Source of the DNA: Cutibacterium equinum
GTDB lineage: Bacteria; Actinomycetota; Actinomycetes; Propionibacteriales; Propionibacteriaceae
Assembly (NCBI RefSeq): GCF_028021195.1
Contig: NZ_CP115668.1
Location: 372,001 to 436,000, forward strand
Length of the DNA stretch: 64,000 bases
Reading direction: 5' to 3'
The translations under genes were made by a program, and so were the position numbers. The notes under the pieces were generated by a model. That model had not been told where the DNA came from, made no database searches, and worked only from the letters and a program-made list of their open reading frames with translations. Positions 43,950-52,716 of the stretch are shown piece after piece; position 1 is the first letter of the stretch; the number at the start of each line of letters is the position of its first letter.

Positions 43950-44070
43950 GAGGATCGATGCAACGACCGATCTCGAGGAAGCCGGTGTGAGTCCGGCGCG
44001 GTCCCGCCACTGTGACCATCGCCGCGGCGATGGCAGCCAGACACTCGAACGGGTCGTTGCGCACGTCGTC
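43950..44070 (+). ncRNA. Cobalamin riboswitch 1 (upstream of cbiL operon)
   Basis: The conserved core GGTCCCGCCACTGTGA is at 44000-44015, the GAGGAAGCCGGTGTGAGTCCGG arm just before it (44 kb side) and the B12 box AGCCAGACACTCG at 44035-44047. GCAACGACC (43960-43968) pairs with GGTCGTTGC (44052-44060) to close the aptamer. The GAGGAGG ribosome-binding site of cbiL lies 25 bases beyond, so translational control is likely. Confidence 0.92.
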
Positions 44071-44096
44071 GGGCGAGGACACCTGAGGAGGCCGTC

Positions 44097-44873
44097 ATGA
44101 CCCATGCCCCTGTACACCCTGACCACAAGTCGGGACGAACCCTCATCGGGGTGGGAGTGGGGCCGGGTGACCCAGAATTGGTCACCCTGAAAACTGTGCG
44201 CATCTTGCGCGAGGCCGACGCCATCCTCGTGCCCTACACCGAGGCCACCACCGACGGCCCAGGTCGTGCCGAGACCATCATCACCGCCGTCGTCCCCGAG
44301 ATCGCCGAGCGCATCAAGCGGATCCCGTTCTCCATGAGAGAGCGCTCCGGTGTCGGCGAGCAGCGCAAGGCGTCCTGGCAGGTCTCCGCGGACGCTGCGA
44401 TCGCTGCCTTCGACGAAGGAGCCCGTACTGTCGCCTTGGCCACCGTCGGCGATCCGACGGTGTTCTCCACCTTCACCTACCTGCGTGCCAACGTTGAACA
44501 GCGTCTTCCCGACGTCACCGTCGAGCTGAGCCCCGGCATCACCGCCATGCAGGCCTTGTCGGCGGCGTCGGGGCGTCCGCTGGTGGAGGGCAAGGAGATT
44601 CTGGCCCTCGTCCCGGCCACCGTCGGTATGGAGAAACTCGGTCAGGTTCTCGATCTGGTCGACTCGGTCGCGGTTTACAAGGGAGGACGCAAACTTCCCG
44701 AGGTCGTCGAGCAGTTGCGCAAGCGGGATCGTCAGGCTGTCATCGGTACCGACGTCACCCTGGAGTCCGAGCAGATCATGACCCTCGACGAGGTTACTGA
44801 CGCCCAGACTTTGCCCTATTTCTCCACCGTCCTCACCACCCCAGAGCGCACCACCACGGGAGGAAAACTGTGA
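44097..44873 (+). CDS. cbiL: Precorrin-2/cobalt-factor II C20-methyltransferase
   Basis: The 258-residue SAM-dependent methyltransferase of the corrin family methylates C20. It starts GRTLIGVGVGPGDPELVTLKTVRILREADAILVPYTE, has ALATVGDPTVFSTFTYLRANVE and the PGITAMQALSAASGRPLVEGKE stretch typical of CbiL/CobI. Translation is led by GAGGAGG below the first riboswitch. It overlaps cbiF by four bases. Confidence 0.93.
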   Translation: MTHAPVHPDHKSGRTLIGVGVGPGDPELVTLKTVRILREADAILVPYTEATTDGPGRAETIITAVVPEIAERIKRIPFSMRERSGVGEQRKASWQVSADAAIAAFDEGARTVALATVGDPTVFSTFTYLRANVEQRLPDVTVELSPGITAMQALSAASGRPLVEGKEILALVPATVGMEKLGQVLDLVDSVAVYKGGRKLPEVVEQLRKRDRQAVIGTDVTLESEQIMTLDEVTDAQTLPYFSTVLTTPERTTTGGKL

Positions 44874-45841
44874 GCCAACCTCAGGCTGCTCGCCCCACCC
44901 AGCACGTTTCCGAGAAGGCCCTGGAGGATCTGGACCACAACGCCATCGAGCCGCCCCCGGTGCCCCGGCGTGACATCCCCGAGGGCGCAGGAAAAGTCGT
45001 GTTCGTCGGTGCCGGTCCGGGAGCCCCCGATCTGGTGAGCGTGCGCGGAGCTCGCGTCATCGAGACCGCGGACATCATCATCTGGGCTTCCAGCCTCGTT
45101 CACCCCGACATGGTCGCCCGTCACAAGGAGGGAGCCGAACTCATCGACTCCGCCTCCATCCCACTGGAGGATCTGGAACCTCTTTACACCCGTGCCCGTG
45201 ACGAGGGTCTGGTGGTGGCGAGGGTCCACACCGGCGACCCGTCCATCTACGGGGCCACTGCCGAGCAGCGCGACCTGTGTCGTCGGATCGGCATCGAGTT
45301 CGAGACCATTCCCGGCATTTCTGCCTTCTCGGCGGCCGCCGCCAGAATGGACGTCGAGATCACCGTCCCGGAGGTGTCCCAGTCCCTCATCCTCACCAGG
45401 CTGGAGGGAGGTCGTACGCCCATGCCCGACGGGGAAACCGTCGCCTCCTTCGCTCGCCACGGCGCGACGATGGCGATCTATCTGTCGGCCGCCCGTCACA
45501 AGGCTCTGCAGGAGGCCCTGCTGGAGGGTGGCTATCTGCCTGAGACTCCCTGCATTATTGGTTACGCGGTGAGCTGGCCCGAGGAGATGATGTTCCGCTG
45601 CGACCTGGCCCACCTGTCGGAGACGATGCGCAACCACAAGCTGTGGAAGCACGCCGTCGTCCTCGTCGGGCCGGCTCTGGCGGAGGGGCCGATCAAGACT
45701 CGCAGCCATCTCTACCACCCCGGTTTCCGGCACGAATACCGCGCAGCTGAGGCTCAGGCCCACGCTGATCTCAAGGCCCATGGCACTCGCGGTGTCTATG
45801 ACCAGAACCCCACGAACTCCGACACGAAGGGCAATTCATGA
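44870..45841 (+). CDS. cbiF: Precorrin-4/cobalt-precorrin-4 C11-methyltransferase
   Basis: The 323-residue protein has the CbiF/CobM marks: GKVVFVGAGPGAPDLVSVRGARVIETADIIIWASSLVHPDM, ARVHTGDPSIYGATAEQRDL, GIEFETIPGISAFSAAAARMDVEIT and LILTRLEGGRTPMPDGE. An N-terminal extension of about 40 residues and a C-terminal tail of about 40 residues make it longer than the usual 250. It is coupled to its neighbours by ATGA overlaps. Confidence 0.92.
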   Translation: MSQPQAARPTQHVSEKALEDLDHNAIEPPPVPRRDIPEGAGKVVFVGAGPGAPDLVSVRGARVIETADIIIWASSLVHPDMVARHKEGAELIDSASIPLEDLEPLYTRARDEGLVVARVHTGDPSIYGATAEQRDLCRRIGIEFETIPGISAFSAAAARMDVEITVPEVSQSLILTRLEGGRTPMPDGETVASFARHGATMAIYLSAARHKALQEALLEGGYLPETPCIIGYAVSWPEEMMFRCDLAHLSETMRNHKLWKHAVVLVGPALAEGPIKTRSHLYHPGFRHEYRAAEAQAHADLKAHGTRGVYDQNPTNSDTKGNS

Positions 45842-48414
45842 TTCGCGTCCACGGATATCTCGGCACCATCTCCGACACCTTGCGTGCCGACGTCGCCGAT
45901 GCTGACCTCGTCGTTGGGGGTCAGCGTCACCTCGATGCCCTCGACGTTGCCGAGGACAAGCGTCAGAAGCTCGGTCTCATTGGCCCGGCTGTCGAGAGGA
46001 TTCAGTCCTTACCCGAGGAAGCCAAGGTCGTCGTCATCGCTTCTGGCGACCCGCTGTTTTTCGGCGTGGTGCGTCGCATCCGCCAGGCCGGTCTGGCGGT
46101 CGAGGTCGTCACGGCCCCGACCTCCTTGCAGGCTGCCTTCGCCGCCGTCGCCCTGCCCTGGGACGACGCCCAACTCGTCTCGGCCCACTCCAAGGACATC
46201 GAGACCGCCATTCGACTTGCCAAGATCCACCCCAAGGTGGGCGTGCTGACGGCCCCGAACCGCGGTCTGGCAGAACTGGTCGACGGGCTCGCCGGTCGCG
46301 GTAAGACCTTCGTTCTTGCCGAGAAGATCGGGGAGGAGGACCAGCGGGTGCGCATCCTCGACGAGGACGCCTCGCGGGCCGTCATTGCCGACGAGGACAT
46401 CCTCAGCCCCAACGTCGTGCTGGTCCTTGAGCACCACCCCGACTCCCCGGAGGCTTTGGGGGTCAACCCGGAACTGGCCGGTGACGTCAACGTCAATGGT
46501 CCCGATGATCCCCAGCCCGGCTCCCGCACCAACCCGGACGGCTCGGACCGCGACCCGATCATCGGACAGGTCATCAATTCCGACGCCGCTGCTGCCCATG
46601 CCGAGGCCATCGATCAGGCCCTCAAACGTGAGACCAAGAAGTACGTCGGACCCTCGCGCACCGGGCTGGCTGCGGCGTGGGGCGAGTGCGACCTCATCAT
46701 CTCCCACCTGGCCTTGGGCGCCACGACACGGATCATTGCCCCGCTGCTGGAGTCCAAGAAGACCGACCCAGGGGTGGTTGTCGTCGACGAGGCTGGGCGT
46801 TTCGCCATTCCGTTGGTCGGTGGCCACGTCGGTGGGGCCAATGAACTGTCGCGCACCATCGCTGAGGCTCTCGGTGGTACCGCTGTCGTCTCCACGGCCA
46901 CCGACTCCCTTGGTGTTCCGGCCCTTGACCAGCTCGGCTGGGCCTACGAGGGGGACGTTGCTGGTGTGACCGGCTCGATCATTGCGGGGCGCCCGGTGTT
47001 GGTCATCCGCGAGCAGCCCTGGCCGCTGCCCCCGCTTCCCGAGAATGTCACCGGGGACGCGCAGTCCCCGGCCGCTCGGATCATCGTCTCCGAGCGGGTC
47101 GTCGAACGTGTCCTCGCCGATCACGGCGACGACGTGCCCACCGTTGTCCTGCATCCGAACTGCCTGGTCGTCGGGATGGGATGCAACAAGGGCACCGAGG
47201 TCGAGCCGCTGCGAGAGCTTCTTGAGAAGACCCTTGCTGACAACGGCCTGACTCTCGGATCGGTCACCCGTCTGGTCTCCCACGAGGTCAAGGCCGGTGA
47301 ACTTGGCCTGGTGAAGCTGGCCAACCAACTCGGTGTCGAGTACCGCACCGAGTCGGCCGAGGCGCTGGCTGCCCAGGAAGTCCCGACTCCCTCCGATGTC
47401 GTGGCTCGCGAGGTCGGCACCCCGAGCGTGTCCGAGGCCGCGGTGCTGTGTCAGGGAGCCGAACTGCTGGTCCACAAGACCAAGACCTCGGAGGCCACCT
47501 GTGCTGTGGGTCGTATCCCTGCCCGTGGTCATCTCTCGGTCGTCGGCCTTGGGCCGGGCTCGCGAGATCTTCTGGCCCCGCGTGCCGTCGAGGCCATCCG
47601 CAATGCCACCTTCGTCGCCGGATACGCCCCCTACGTTCGTCAGATCCGCGATCTGGTGCGTCCGGGGGCCACGATCCTGGCCACCAAGATGGGCACTGAG
47701 GAGGAGCGCACCCAGGCTGCCATCGACGCCGCCCGTGATGGCCGTAACGTGGCTTTCGTGTGCGGAGGCGACCCGGCTATCTATGCGATGGCCTCTCCGA
47801 CCCTGGAGATGGGAACCGACGGCATCGACGTCGAGATCGTTCCCGGCATCACTGCCGAGCTCGCCATCTCGGCGATCCTGGGCGCCCCGCTGGGCCATGA
47901 TCACGCCACGATCAGCCTGTCGGACCTGCACACCGACTGGGATCTCATCCTCAAGAGGGTGAGGGCGGCCGCCGAGGGAGACCTCGTCACCACCTTCTAC
48001 AACCCGCGTTCGCGCACCCGTACCCACCAGCTCCCCGACGCTCTGGCGATCATGGCCGAGCACCGTCCGCCATCCACCCCGGTGGCGATCGTCTCTCACG
48101 CCGAACGCCGGCAACAGGAGGTGATCATGTCCACCCTCGAGGAGTTCAAGCCTGAGTGGGTCGGCATGACGACCCTTGTCGTCGTGGGTTCGACGACGAC
48201 CAAGTATGTGAGCTCCGGGGACGGGCGACGACTCATGGTCACCCCGCGTGACTACCACTGGATGGACGGTCGCGTCTCCGGGGAGGTTCGCAAGAACTAC
48301 ACGCACAAGGACCTGCCCAAGGCCGACGAGGAAACCTACCTCTCCAAACCCCCGGTCCATTCGACCCGCATGCCGGGGTCCGGCAAGAACATCGAGACGA
48401 AGGAGTCATCATGA
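45838..48414 (+). CDS. cbiEGH: CbiE-CbiG-CbiH fusion (C5-methyltransferase, lactone hydrolase, C17-methyltransferase)
   Basis: The 858-residue protein has three parts. Residues 1-200 are CbiE-like: ASGDPLFFGVVRR and AALPWDD-type sequence. Residues about 255-560 are CbiG: DEAGRFAIPLVGGHVGGANELSRTIAEAL and VVGMGCNKGTEVEPLRELL. Residues about 564-800 are CbiH/CobJ: LSVVGLGPGSRDLLAPRAVEAI, CGGDPAIYAMASPTLE and TTFYNPRSRTR. Together they contract the ring and methylate C17 and C5. The same fused gene is known from propionibacteria. The glycine-rich start of the CbiE part is altered (GYLGTIS in place of G-x-G-P-G). Four-base overlaps at both ends. Confidence 0.93.
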   Translation: MIRVHGYLGTISDTLRADVADADLVVGGQRHLDALDVAEDKRQKLGLIGPAVERIQSLPEEAKVVVIASGDPLFFGVVRRIRQAGLAVEVVTAPTSLQAAFAAVALPWDDAQLVSAHSKDIETAIRLAKIHPKVGVLTAPNRGLAELVDGLAGRGKTFVLAEKIGEEDQRVRILDEDASRAVIADEDILSPNVVLVLEHHPDSPEALGVNPELAGDVNVNGPDDPQPGSRTNPDGSDRDPIIGQVINSDAAAAHAEAIDQALKRETKKYVGPSRTGLAAAWGECDLIISHLALGATTRIIAPLLESKKTDPGVVVVDEAGRFAIPLVGGHVGGANELSRTIAEALGGTAVVSTATDSLGVPALDQLGWAYEGDVAGVTGSIIAGRPVLVIREQPWPLPPLPENVTGDAQSPAARIIVSERVVERVLADHGDDVPTVVLHPNCLVVGMGCNKGTEVEPLRELLEKTLADNGLTLGSVTRLVSHEVKAGELGLVKLANQLGVEYRTESAEALAAQEVPTPSDVVAREVGTPSVSEAAVLCQGAELLVHKTKTSEATCAVGRIPARGHLSVVGLGPGSRDLLAPRAVEAIRNATFVAGYAPYVRQIRDLVRPGATILATKMGTEEERTQAAIDAARDGRNVAFVCGGDPAIYAMASPTLEMGTDGIDVEIVPGITAELAISAILGAPLGHDHATISLSDLHTDWDLILKRVRAAAEGDLVTTFYNPRSRTRTHQLPDALAIMAEHRPPSTPVAIVSHAERRQQEVIMSTLEEFKPEWVGMTTLVVVGSTTTKYVSSGDGRRLMVTPRDYHWMDGRVSGEVRKNYTHKDLPKADEETYLSKPPVHSTRMPGSGKNIETKESS

Positions 48415-49679
48415 CCGATCCACTCGCCAGCGGGACCCCGCTGGTCATCGCCGCCCATGGCACCCGTGACGAATCCGGCGTGGCCGAATGTCGCGCCCTG
48501 GCCGAGCGTATCGCCGGCAAGCTACCCGGTATCCCGGTCGAGCTGGGGTTCGTCGAGCTTGCCGAGCCCGGCATCCCGGAGGCCGTCCGTGCCGCCGTCG
48601 CCCAAGCTCCACAGGTACCTGAGGGTGCTGACGGTGACGATGAGCCAGCTGCCGTCGTCGTCCCGTTGATGTTCAACACGGGTGGTCACGTCCGTGACGA
48701 CATTCCAGAGGCCATCGACGAGGGCCGTGGGGACGCCCGAGTCATGTACTCCGCCCCGCTGCTGCCCGACGTGCGGATGCGCTCAGCCCTCAACCGGCGT
48801 CTCGCTGAGACCCTTGCGGGCGGTGAGGGACGCGAGGAATGGCGATCCCGCGACACCGCAGTGGTGCTGGTGGGACGCGGAGCCCTCGTCCCCGACGCCA
48901 ACGCATCCCACTACACCCTGACGAGGATGTTCTGGGAGGAGAACGACCTCGATCGAGTCGAGCCTGCCTTCATCCAGGTGACCCGTCCGTCGGTCCCCGA
49001 GGCCCTCTCCGCCTTGGCTGCCCAGGGCGCCGACCAGATCGTCGTCCAGGGCAACTTCCTCTTCCCCGGTCTGCTGCACGTGTGGATGACCGAGCAGGTT
49101 GAGGCCTGGCAGGACAGCCACCCCGGAGTCGAGATCCGCATCGCCCCGGTCATCGGTGACTGTGACGAGGTCGCCGATGTCGTCGTCGATCGCTATCGTG
49201 AACCCCTCGACGAGGTTGGGCTGGGAGAGGGAGCCCCGGTCTACATGACGGGTCTGCGTCTACAGGGCCGCAAGGTGCTGGTTGTCGGTGCCGGGCATGT
49301 CGCCGAGCGTCGCGTCGTGAGGCTGCTCGAGGCCGGGGCCGAGGTCCACGTCGTCGCTCCGAACTCCGGCATCCAGCTCACCCGGATGTCGCGCAAGGGT
49401 TTGGTGCACCTGGAGCGTCGTGCCTTCAAGGTCGACGACCTCGACGGCGCATGGTTCGTCCAGGCTCTCACCAATGATCCCGAGGTCAACGCTGTGGTGG
49501 CCGAGGAGGCTGACAAGCGCGGCATCTTCTGTGTGCGCGGTGACAAAGGACGGAAGGGTTCGGCCTTCACCCCGGCCACACAGAGGGCTGGCGGCATGAC
49601 GGTCAGCGTCGTCGGCGACCGCACCCCGCGTCGCTCGGCCAAGCTGCGAGACGAGGTACTGCGGGCCCTGCAGGGCTGA
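48411..49679 (+). CDS. Sirohydrochlorin cobaltochelatase CbiX fused to precorrin-2 dehydrogenase
   Basis: The 422-residue bifunctional protein. The N-terminal 270 residues form CbiX with two half-domains: the first with VIAAHGTRDESGVAECRALAERI, the second with VVLVGRGALVPDANASHYTLTRM and GNFLFPG. Residues about 283-422 are a CysG/Met8-type NAD-dependent dehydrogenase (RKVLVVGAGHVAERRVVRLLEAGAEVHVVAP, FCVRGDKGRKGSAFTPA). It oxidises precorrin-2 and inserts cobalt, which marks the early-cobalt branch. The methyltransferase half of full CysG is absent and is supplied by cobA at 58291. Confidence 0.92.
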   Translation: MTDPLASGTPLVIAAHGTRDESGVAECRALAERIAGKLPGIPVELGFVELAEPGIPEAVRAAVAQAPQVPEGADGDDEPAAVVVPLMFNTGGHVRDDIPEAIDEGRGDARVMYSAPLLPDVRMRSALNRRLAETLAGGEGREEWRSRDTAVVLVGRGALVPDANASHYTLTRMFWEENDLDRVEPAFIQVTRPSVPEALSALAAQGADQIVVQGNFLFPGLLHVWMTEQVEAWQDSHPGVEIRIAPVIGDCDEVADVVVDRYREPLDEVGLGEGAPVYMTGLRLQGRKVLVVGAGHVAERRVVRLLEAGAEVHVVAPNSGIQLTRMSRKGLVHLERRAFKVDDLDGAWFVQALTNDPEVNAVVAEEADKRGIFCVRGDKGRKGSAFTPATQRAGGMTVSVVGDRTPRRSAKLRDEVLRALQG

Positions 49680-49729
49680 CTCATGACGAGGACGATTTCC
49701 CGACGATGACGATTTGGGGCTTTCCCGCC

Positions 49730-49735
49730 TATCAT
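49730..49735 (+). promoter_or_regulatory. -10 box (TATCAT) of the unknown cobalamin-region gene
   Basis: TATCAT ends six bases before GTG 49742, matching the leaderless pattern, and sets the start of that gene. Confidence 0.5.
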
Positions 49736-49741
49736 CGTCGG

Positions 49742-50578
49742 GTGATCTCCCACGACCTGCATGCCCTGGGCTTCGATGCCCCCGACCTCGATGTCCTCGT
49801 CAATTCCGCGGCCGAGGCTGGAGCCGTCGGAGTGGAGGACGTCGGTGGGTTTGACCTGCTGGCCGCTTACACCGATCCGTCCGGAGCGCGGCTGGCCCTC
49901 ATGAAGCAGAAGGGTCACGACGAGATCGAGACGATGGCCTCCCTCGTCGCCCCGACGACTCACCCTGCCGATCTGGTGCGGTTCAGCCCGACGGTGGCAC
50001 TGGTTGACGTCTATTCCCCCGCCAGCCTGGCGTCCATGCTCACCGGGGAGTCGGTGCTCAAGTTGCCGGCCACGAACCGCAAACACCTGGCGCGTTTCCT
50101 GGCCAATGTGGACGACCCGGTTGAGGTGCCGTTGTGCCCCGAACCTGGTGACGACACCCCGCGTTTCGTCGAGCACCTGCGGGTGGGAGCTGTCGCCAAC
50201 CAGATGCTGCGGGTCTTCGAGTCCGAGGAGGAGTACGGTCGCTCCCACGAGGGGTCCCTGGGTGGTTCCGGGGATTTGCAATTCGCGGCCGGAACCCTGC
50301 TCAGCCCGTGGCTCATGGAGATCAACGCCGGCCGTGCCACTCGGGGGCAGGCCAGTGCCGTCGCCGAGATGACGATGGTGTGCAAGCGGGTCGAGAAACG
50401 CACCAATGCGCTCACCGGTGTCGACTGGTATCGGATCGTCGGTGACACCTCGATTCCGATGACCCTGGCCGCCCCGACGAACCTGCCGCGGGTTCCCCAT
50501 GAGGGATCGGTCATCTCCGGTCAGGTCGTCCCGGTGGTGTCCTTGGGCACATGGGAGGGTGACGCCCTCTGGGGGTGA
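49742..50578 (+). CDS. Unknown soluble protein in the cobalamin region (278 aa)
   Basis: This protein is not recognised. It is soluble, without signal peptide, membrane helix or cofactor motif visible. Segments such as DLDVLVNSAAEAGAVGVEDVGGFDLLAAY, ALVDVYSPASLASML and SPWLMEINAGRATRGQASAVAEMTMV suggest an alpha/beta fold. Its own leaderless promoter (TATCAT) shows it is not simply part of the upstream cbi operon; the start is GTG 49742 rather than ATG 49706. It does not show the CbiD signature, the one ring-modifying enzyme missing nearby. A cobalamin role is only suggested by position. Confidence 0.72.
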   Translation: MISHDLHALGFDAPDLDVLVNSAAEAGAVGVEDVGGFDLLAAYTDPSGARLALMKQKGHDEIETMASLVAPTTHPADLVRFSPTVALVDVYSPASLASMLTGESVLKLPATNRKHLARFLANVDDPVEVPLCPEPGDDTPRFVEHLRVGAVANQMLRVFESEEEYGRSHEGSLGGSGDLQFAAGTLLSPWLMEINAGRATRGQASAVAEMTMVCKRVEKRTNALTGVDWYRIVGDTSIPMTLAAPTNLPRVPHEGSVISGQVVPVVSLGTWEGDALWG

Positions 50579-50652
50579 GGTCCTGCCGGGGCCGATGACC
50601 TGCTGTGCCCGGCGGCTGTCAGGGGACGGTGGCCGTCAGCGTCCGACGACCG

Positions 50653-51306
50653 TCAGCGGTGAGTGTTCGTCAGCTCGTCGGTGGAGGCAATGGCGTTGAC
50701 GGCTGCCACTGCGATTGCCGAGCCGCCGCGTCGTCCCAGCAAGGTGAGGTACTCCAGGCCCAGCGTGGAATCGACGAGGGCCTGTTTGGACTCGGCTGCG
50801 CCGACGAATCCAACGGGGATGCCGACGACAGCAGCCGGACGAGCCCCGGTCTCCTCGCACACCTCGAGCACGCGGAACAAGGCAGTGGGGGCGTTGCCGA
50901 TGGCGACGATGGCCCCGTCGAGTTTGCCTTCCTCAGCCCACAGATCCACTGCCGCGCAGGTCTTCGTCATGTTCTTGGCCTTGGCGATGTTGGCCAGGCG
51001 GGGATCCTTGATGTAACAGATCGTCTCGTTGTCGCGGGGGAGACGGGATCGGATGATTCCGGTGGCCGTCATGGAGGAATCACACAGAATCGGTGCCCCC
51101 GCGTGCAGGGCCTGACGAGCCGCCGTCACCACGCCGGGGGTGAAGGCGATGTCGTCAGCGATCGCAGGGTCGGCGGCAGCGTGGATCATCCGAACGACGA
51201 CTCCCTCGACGTCGGCTGGGAAGCGATCCAGATTCGCCTCGGAGCGAATGATGCGGAAGGACTCGCGGTAAATGTCGGATCCGTTATTGACATACTCGTG
51301 GGCCAC
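50653..51306 (-). CDS. cbiC: Precorrin-8X/cobalt-precorrin-8 methylmutase
   Basis: The 217-residue protein moves the C11 methyl group to C12. Family marks are SFRIIRSEANLDRF, RMIHAAADPAIADDIAFTPG with the active-site histidine, ILCDSSMTATGI, VAIGNAPTALFRVLEV and VGIPVGFVGAAESKQAL. The start is GTG 51306 with AGGAG seven bases upstream. It is on the opposite strand from the rest of the pathway, between the unknown protein and the riboswitch-controlled cobalt transporter, and has no riboswitch of its own. Confidence 0.94.
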   Translation of the reverse strand: MAHEYVNNGSDIYRESFRIIRSEANLDRFPADVEGVVVRMIHAAADPAIADDIAFTPGVVTAARQALHAGAPILCDSSMTATGIIRSRLPRDNETICYIKDPRLANIAKAKNMTKTCAAVDLWAEEGKLDGAIVAIGNAPTALFRVLEVCEETGARPAAVVGIPVGFVGAAESKQALVDSTLGLEYLTLLGRRGGSAIAVAAVNAIASTDELTNTHR

Positions 51307-51399
51307 AGCTGTGCTCCTGACGATGACTTGGGGTAATGACGACTCATCGGGATGCTAACACTACGCACGCCGCTGACAGAGCCCGTGACGATGGTTAGC

Positions 51400-51556
51400 C
51401 AAACCTTCGATGCAACCCCGAAACGGCTGTGTTTCACTGGCTGCTGGAAAACTCAACAACGCCCTGATGGCGTGGTTGAAGCCGGGAAATGCCGGCACGG
51501 ACGCGCCACTGTGAACGACCCTTTGCGGATCGAAAGTCAGATCTACTACGCACATC
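51400..51556 (+). ncRNA. Cobalamin riboswitch 2 (upstream of cbiMNQO)
   Basis: The core GCGCCACTGTGA lies at 51503-51514, GAAGCCGGGAAATGCCGGCAC just before it, and the B12 box GAAAGTCAGAT at 51531-51541. An extra stem region with AACGCCCTGATGGCGTT-like pairing precedes the core. The AAAGGAG site of cbiM is about 50 bases downstream, behind a short GGGA...TCCC hairpin that could mask it. Confidence 0.9.
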
Positions 51557-51605
51557 AGGCCTTTCCAGGACGGGACGCGATTCCCGAGAAAGGAGATGAC
51601 GCCTC

Positions 51606-52289
51606 ATGCATATCGCTGAGGGGATTCTCTCGCCAGCCCAGTGCGCAGTGTGGTACGCAGCTGCTGCGCCATTCGTGATTCACGGCGGCTACCGAGTCGT
51701 CAAGGAGGTCAAGGAGCACCCGGAGAACAAGCTCCTGCTCGCCACTGCCGGCGCCTTCACCTTCGTTCTCTCCGCCATCAAGCTGCCCAGCGTTACCGGC
51801 TCGTCCTCCCACCCGACGGGAACTGGCGTCGGTGCAGCTCTGTTCAAACCACCAGTCATGGCCTTCCTGGGGATGATCGTGTTGATCTTCCAGGCCCTGC
51901 TGCTGGCTCACGGCGGCATGTCGACTCTGGGTGCCAACACGTTCTCGATGGCCATCGTCGGACCCTGGGCCGGCTACGGCTGTTACAAACTCACCAAGAA
52001 ATGTCATGGCCCGGATGCTTTGGCCATTTTCCTGTGCATGGTCTTCTCCGATTTCGTCACCTATGTCGTGACCAGCTTCCAGCTCGCCTTTGCTTTCCCG
52101 GATCCGACCGGTGGTTTCTGGGGAGCCGTCGGCAAGTTCCTGACCATTTTCGCCTGGACCCAGATCCCGCTGGCTCTCGCTGAGGGGCTGCTCGGAATCC
52201 TGCTGTTCCGATTCCTTGCCAAGGTCGCCGCCCCGCAGCTCCAGCAGCTCGGTGTCCTCGCTGGCAGCCCGGAGGTGGCCCATGCCTGA
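51606..52289 (+). CDS. cbiM: Cobalt ECF transporter substrate-capture protein CbiM
   Basis: The 227-residue membrane protein begins MHIAEGILSPAQC, with the conserved histidine at position 2 that enters the metal site. It has seven hydrophobic segments, the second conserved loop KLPSVTGSSSHPTGTGVGAALF and the LLAHGGMSTLGANTFSMA region, all typical of CbiM. It imports cobalt with CbiN, CbiQ and CbiO. It is the first gene below riboswitch 2 and overlaps cbiN by eight bases. Confidence 0.95.
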   Translation: MHIAEGILSPAQCAVWYAAAAPFVIHGGYRVVKEVKEHPENKLLLATAGAFTFVLSAIKLPSVTGSSSHPTGTGVGAALFKPPVMAFLGMIVLIFQALLLAHGGMSTLGANTFSMAIVGPWAGYGCYKLTKKCHGPDALAIFLCMVFSDFVTYVVTSFQLAFAFPDPTGGFWGAVGKFLTIFAWTQIPLALAEGLLGILLFRFLAKVAAPQLQQLGVLAGSPEVAHA

Positions 52290-52716
52290 GAACACCGTTA
52301 CCAAGACCCGCCAGGACACTTCGCTGACCGGCAAGAGCCCATGGGTGACCCCGGTCATCATCGTCCTTCTGATTGCCCTGTTCGTCACCAGCATGATCCT
52401 CGGTGCCAAGAAGACCACCGATGACGGCGAGGGATTCGGGGGAACCGATGACGCTGCCGCCACCGCAGCCGAGGAGGCCGGCGCCGAGGAGTGGATCAAG
52501 CCAGTCTTCGAGCCGAACTCCGGTGAGGTCGAGTCTGGTCTGTTCGCCATGCAGGCAGCTCTGGGTGCCGGTGTTGCTGGCTACGCCCTGGGTCGTATGG
52601 CCGGAAGGAAGAAAGGCCGTGAGGAGGCCGAGAACGCCTCCGACCTGCACAGTGTCGACGACGTGCCCGAGGCCGCCGTCACCTCGTCGGAAGCCGCTGC
52701 CTCCGCCAAGTCATGA
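52282..52716 (+). CDS. cbiN: Cobalt transport accessory protein CbiN
   Basis: The 144-residue protein has two transmembrane helices (about residues 22-40 and 98-115). The loop between holds EEWIKPVFEPNSGEVESGLFAMQAALGAG, the CbiN signature region that touches CbiM. Both ends are extended, with a polar N-terminus and an acidic tail of about 30 residues, making it longer than the usual 100. ATG 52282 overlaps the end of cbiM. Confidence 0.9.
   Translation: MPENTVTKTRQDTSLTGKSPWVTPVIIVLLIALFVTSMILGAKKTTDDGEGFGGTDDAAATAAEEAGAEEWIKPVFEPNSGEVESGLFAMQAALGAGVAGYALGRMAGRKKGREEAENASDLHSVDDVPEAAVTSSEAAASAKS

Noticed and set aside
46009-48360. 783-codon open frame antisense to cbiEGH
   Set aside because: The plus strand has three well-conserved enzyme domains. 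Long antisense frames are expected with GC-rich third positions, and the translation shows no domain.
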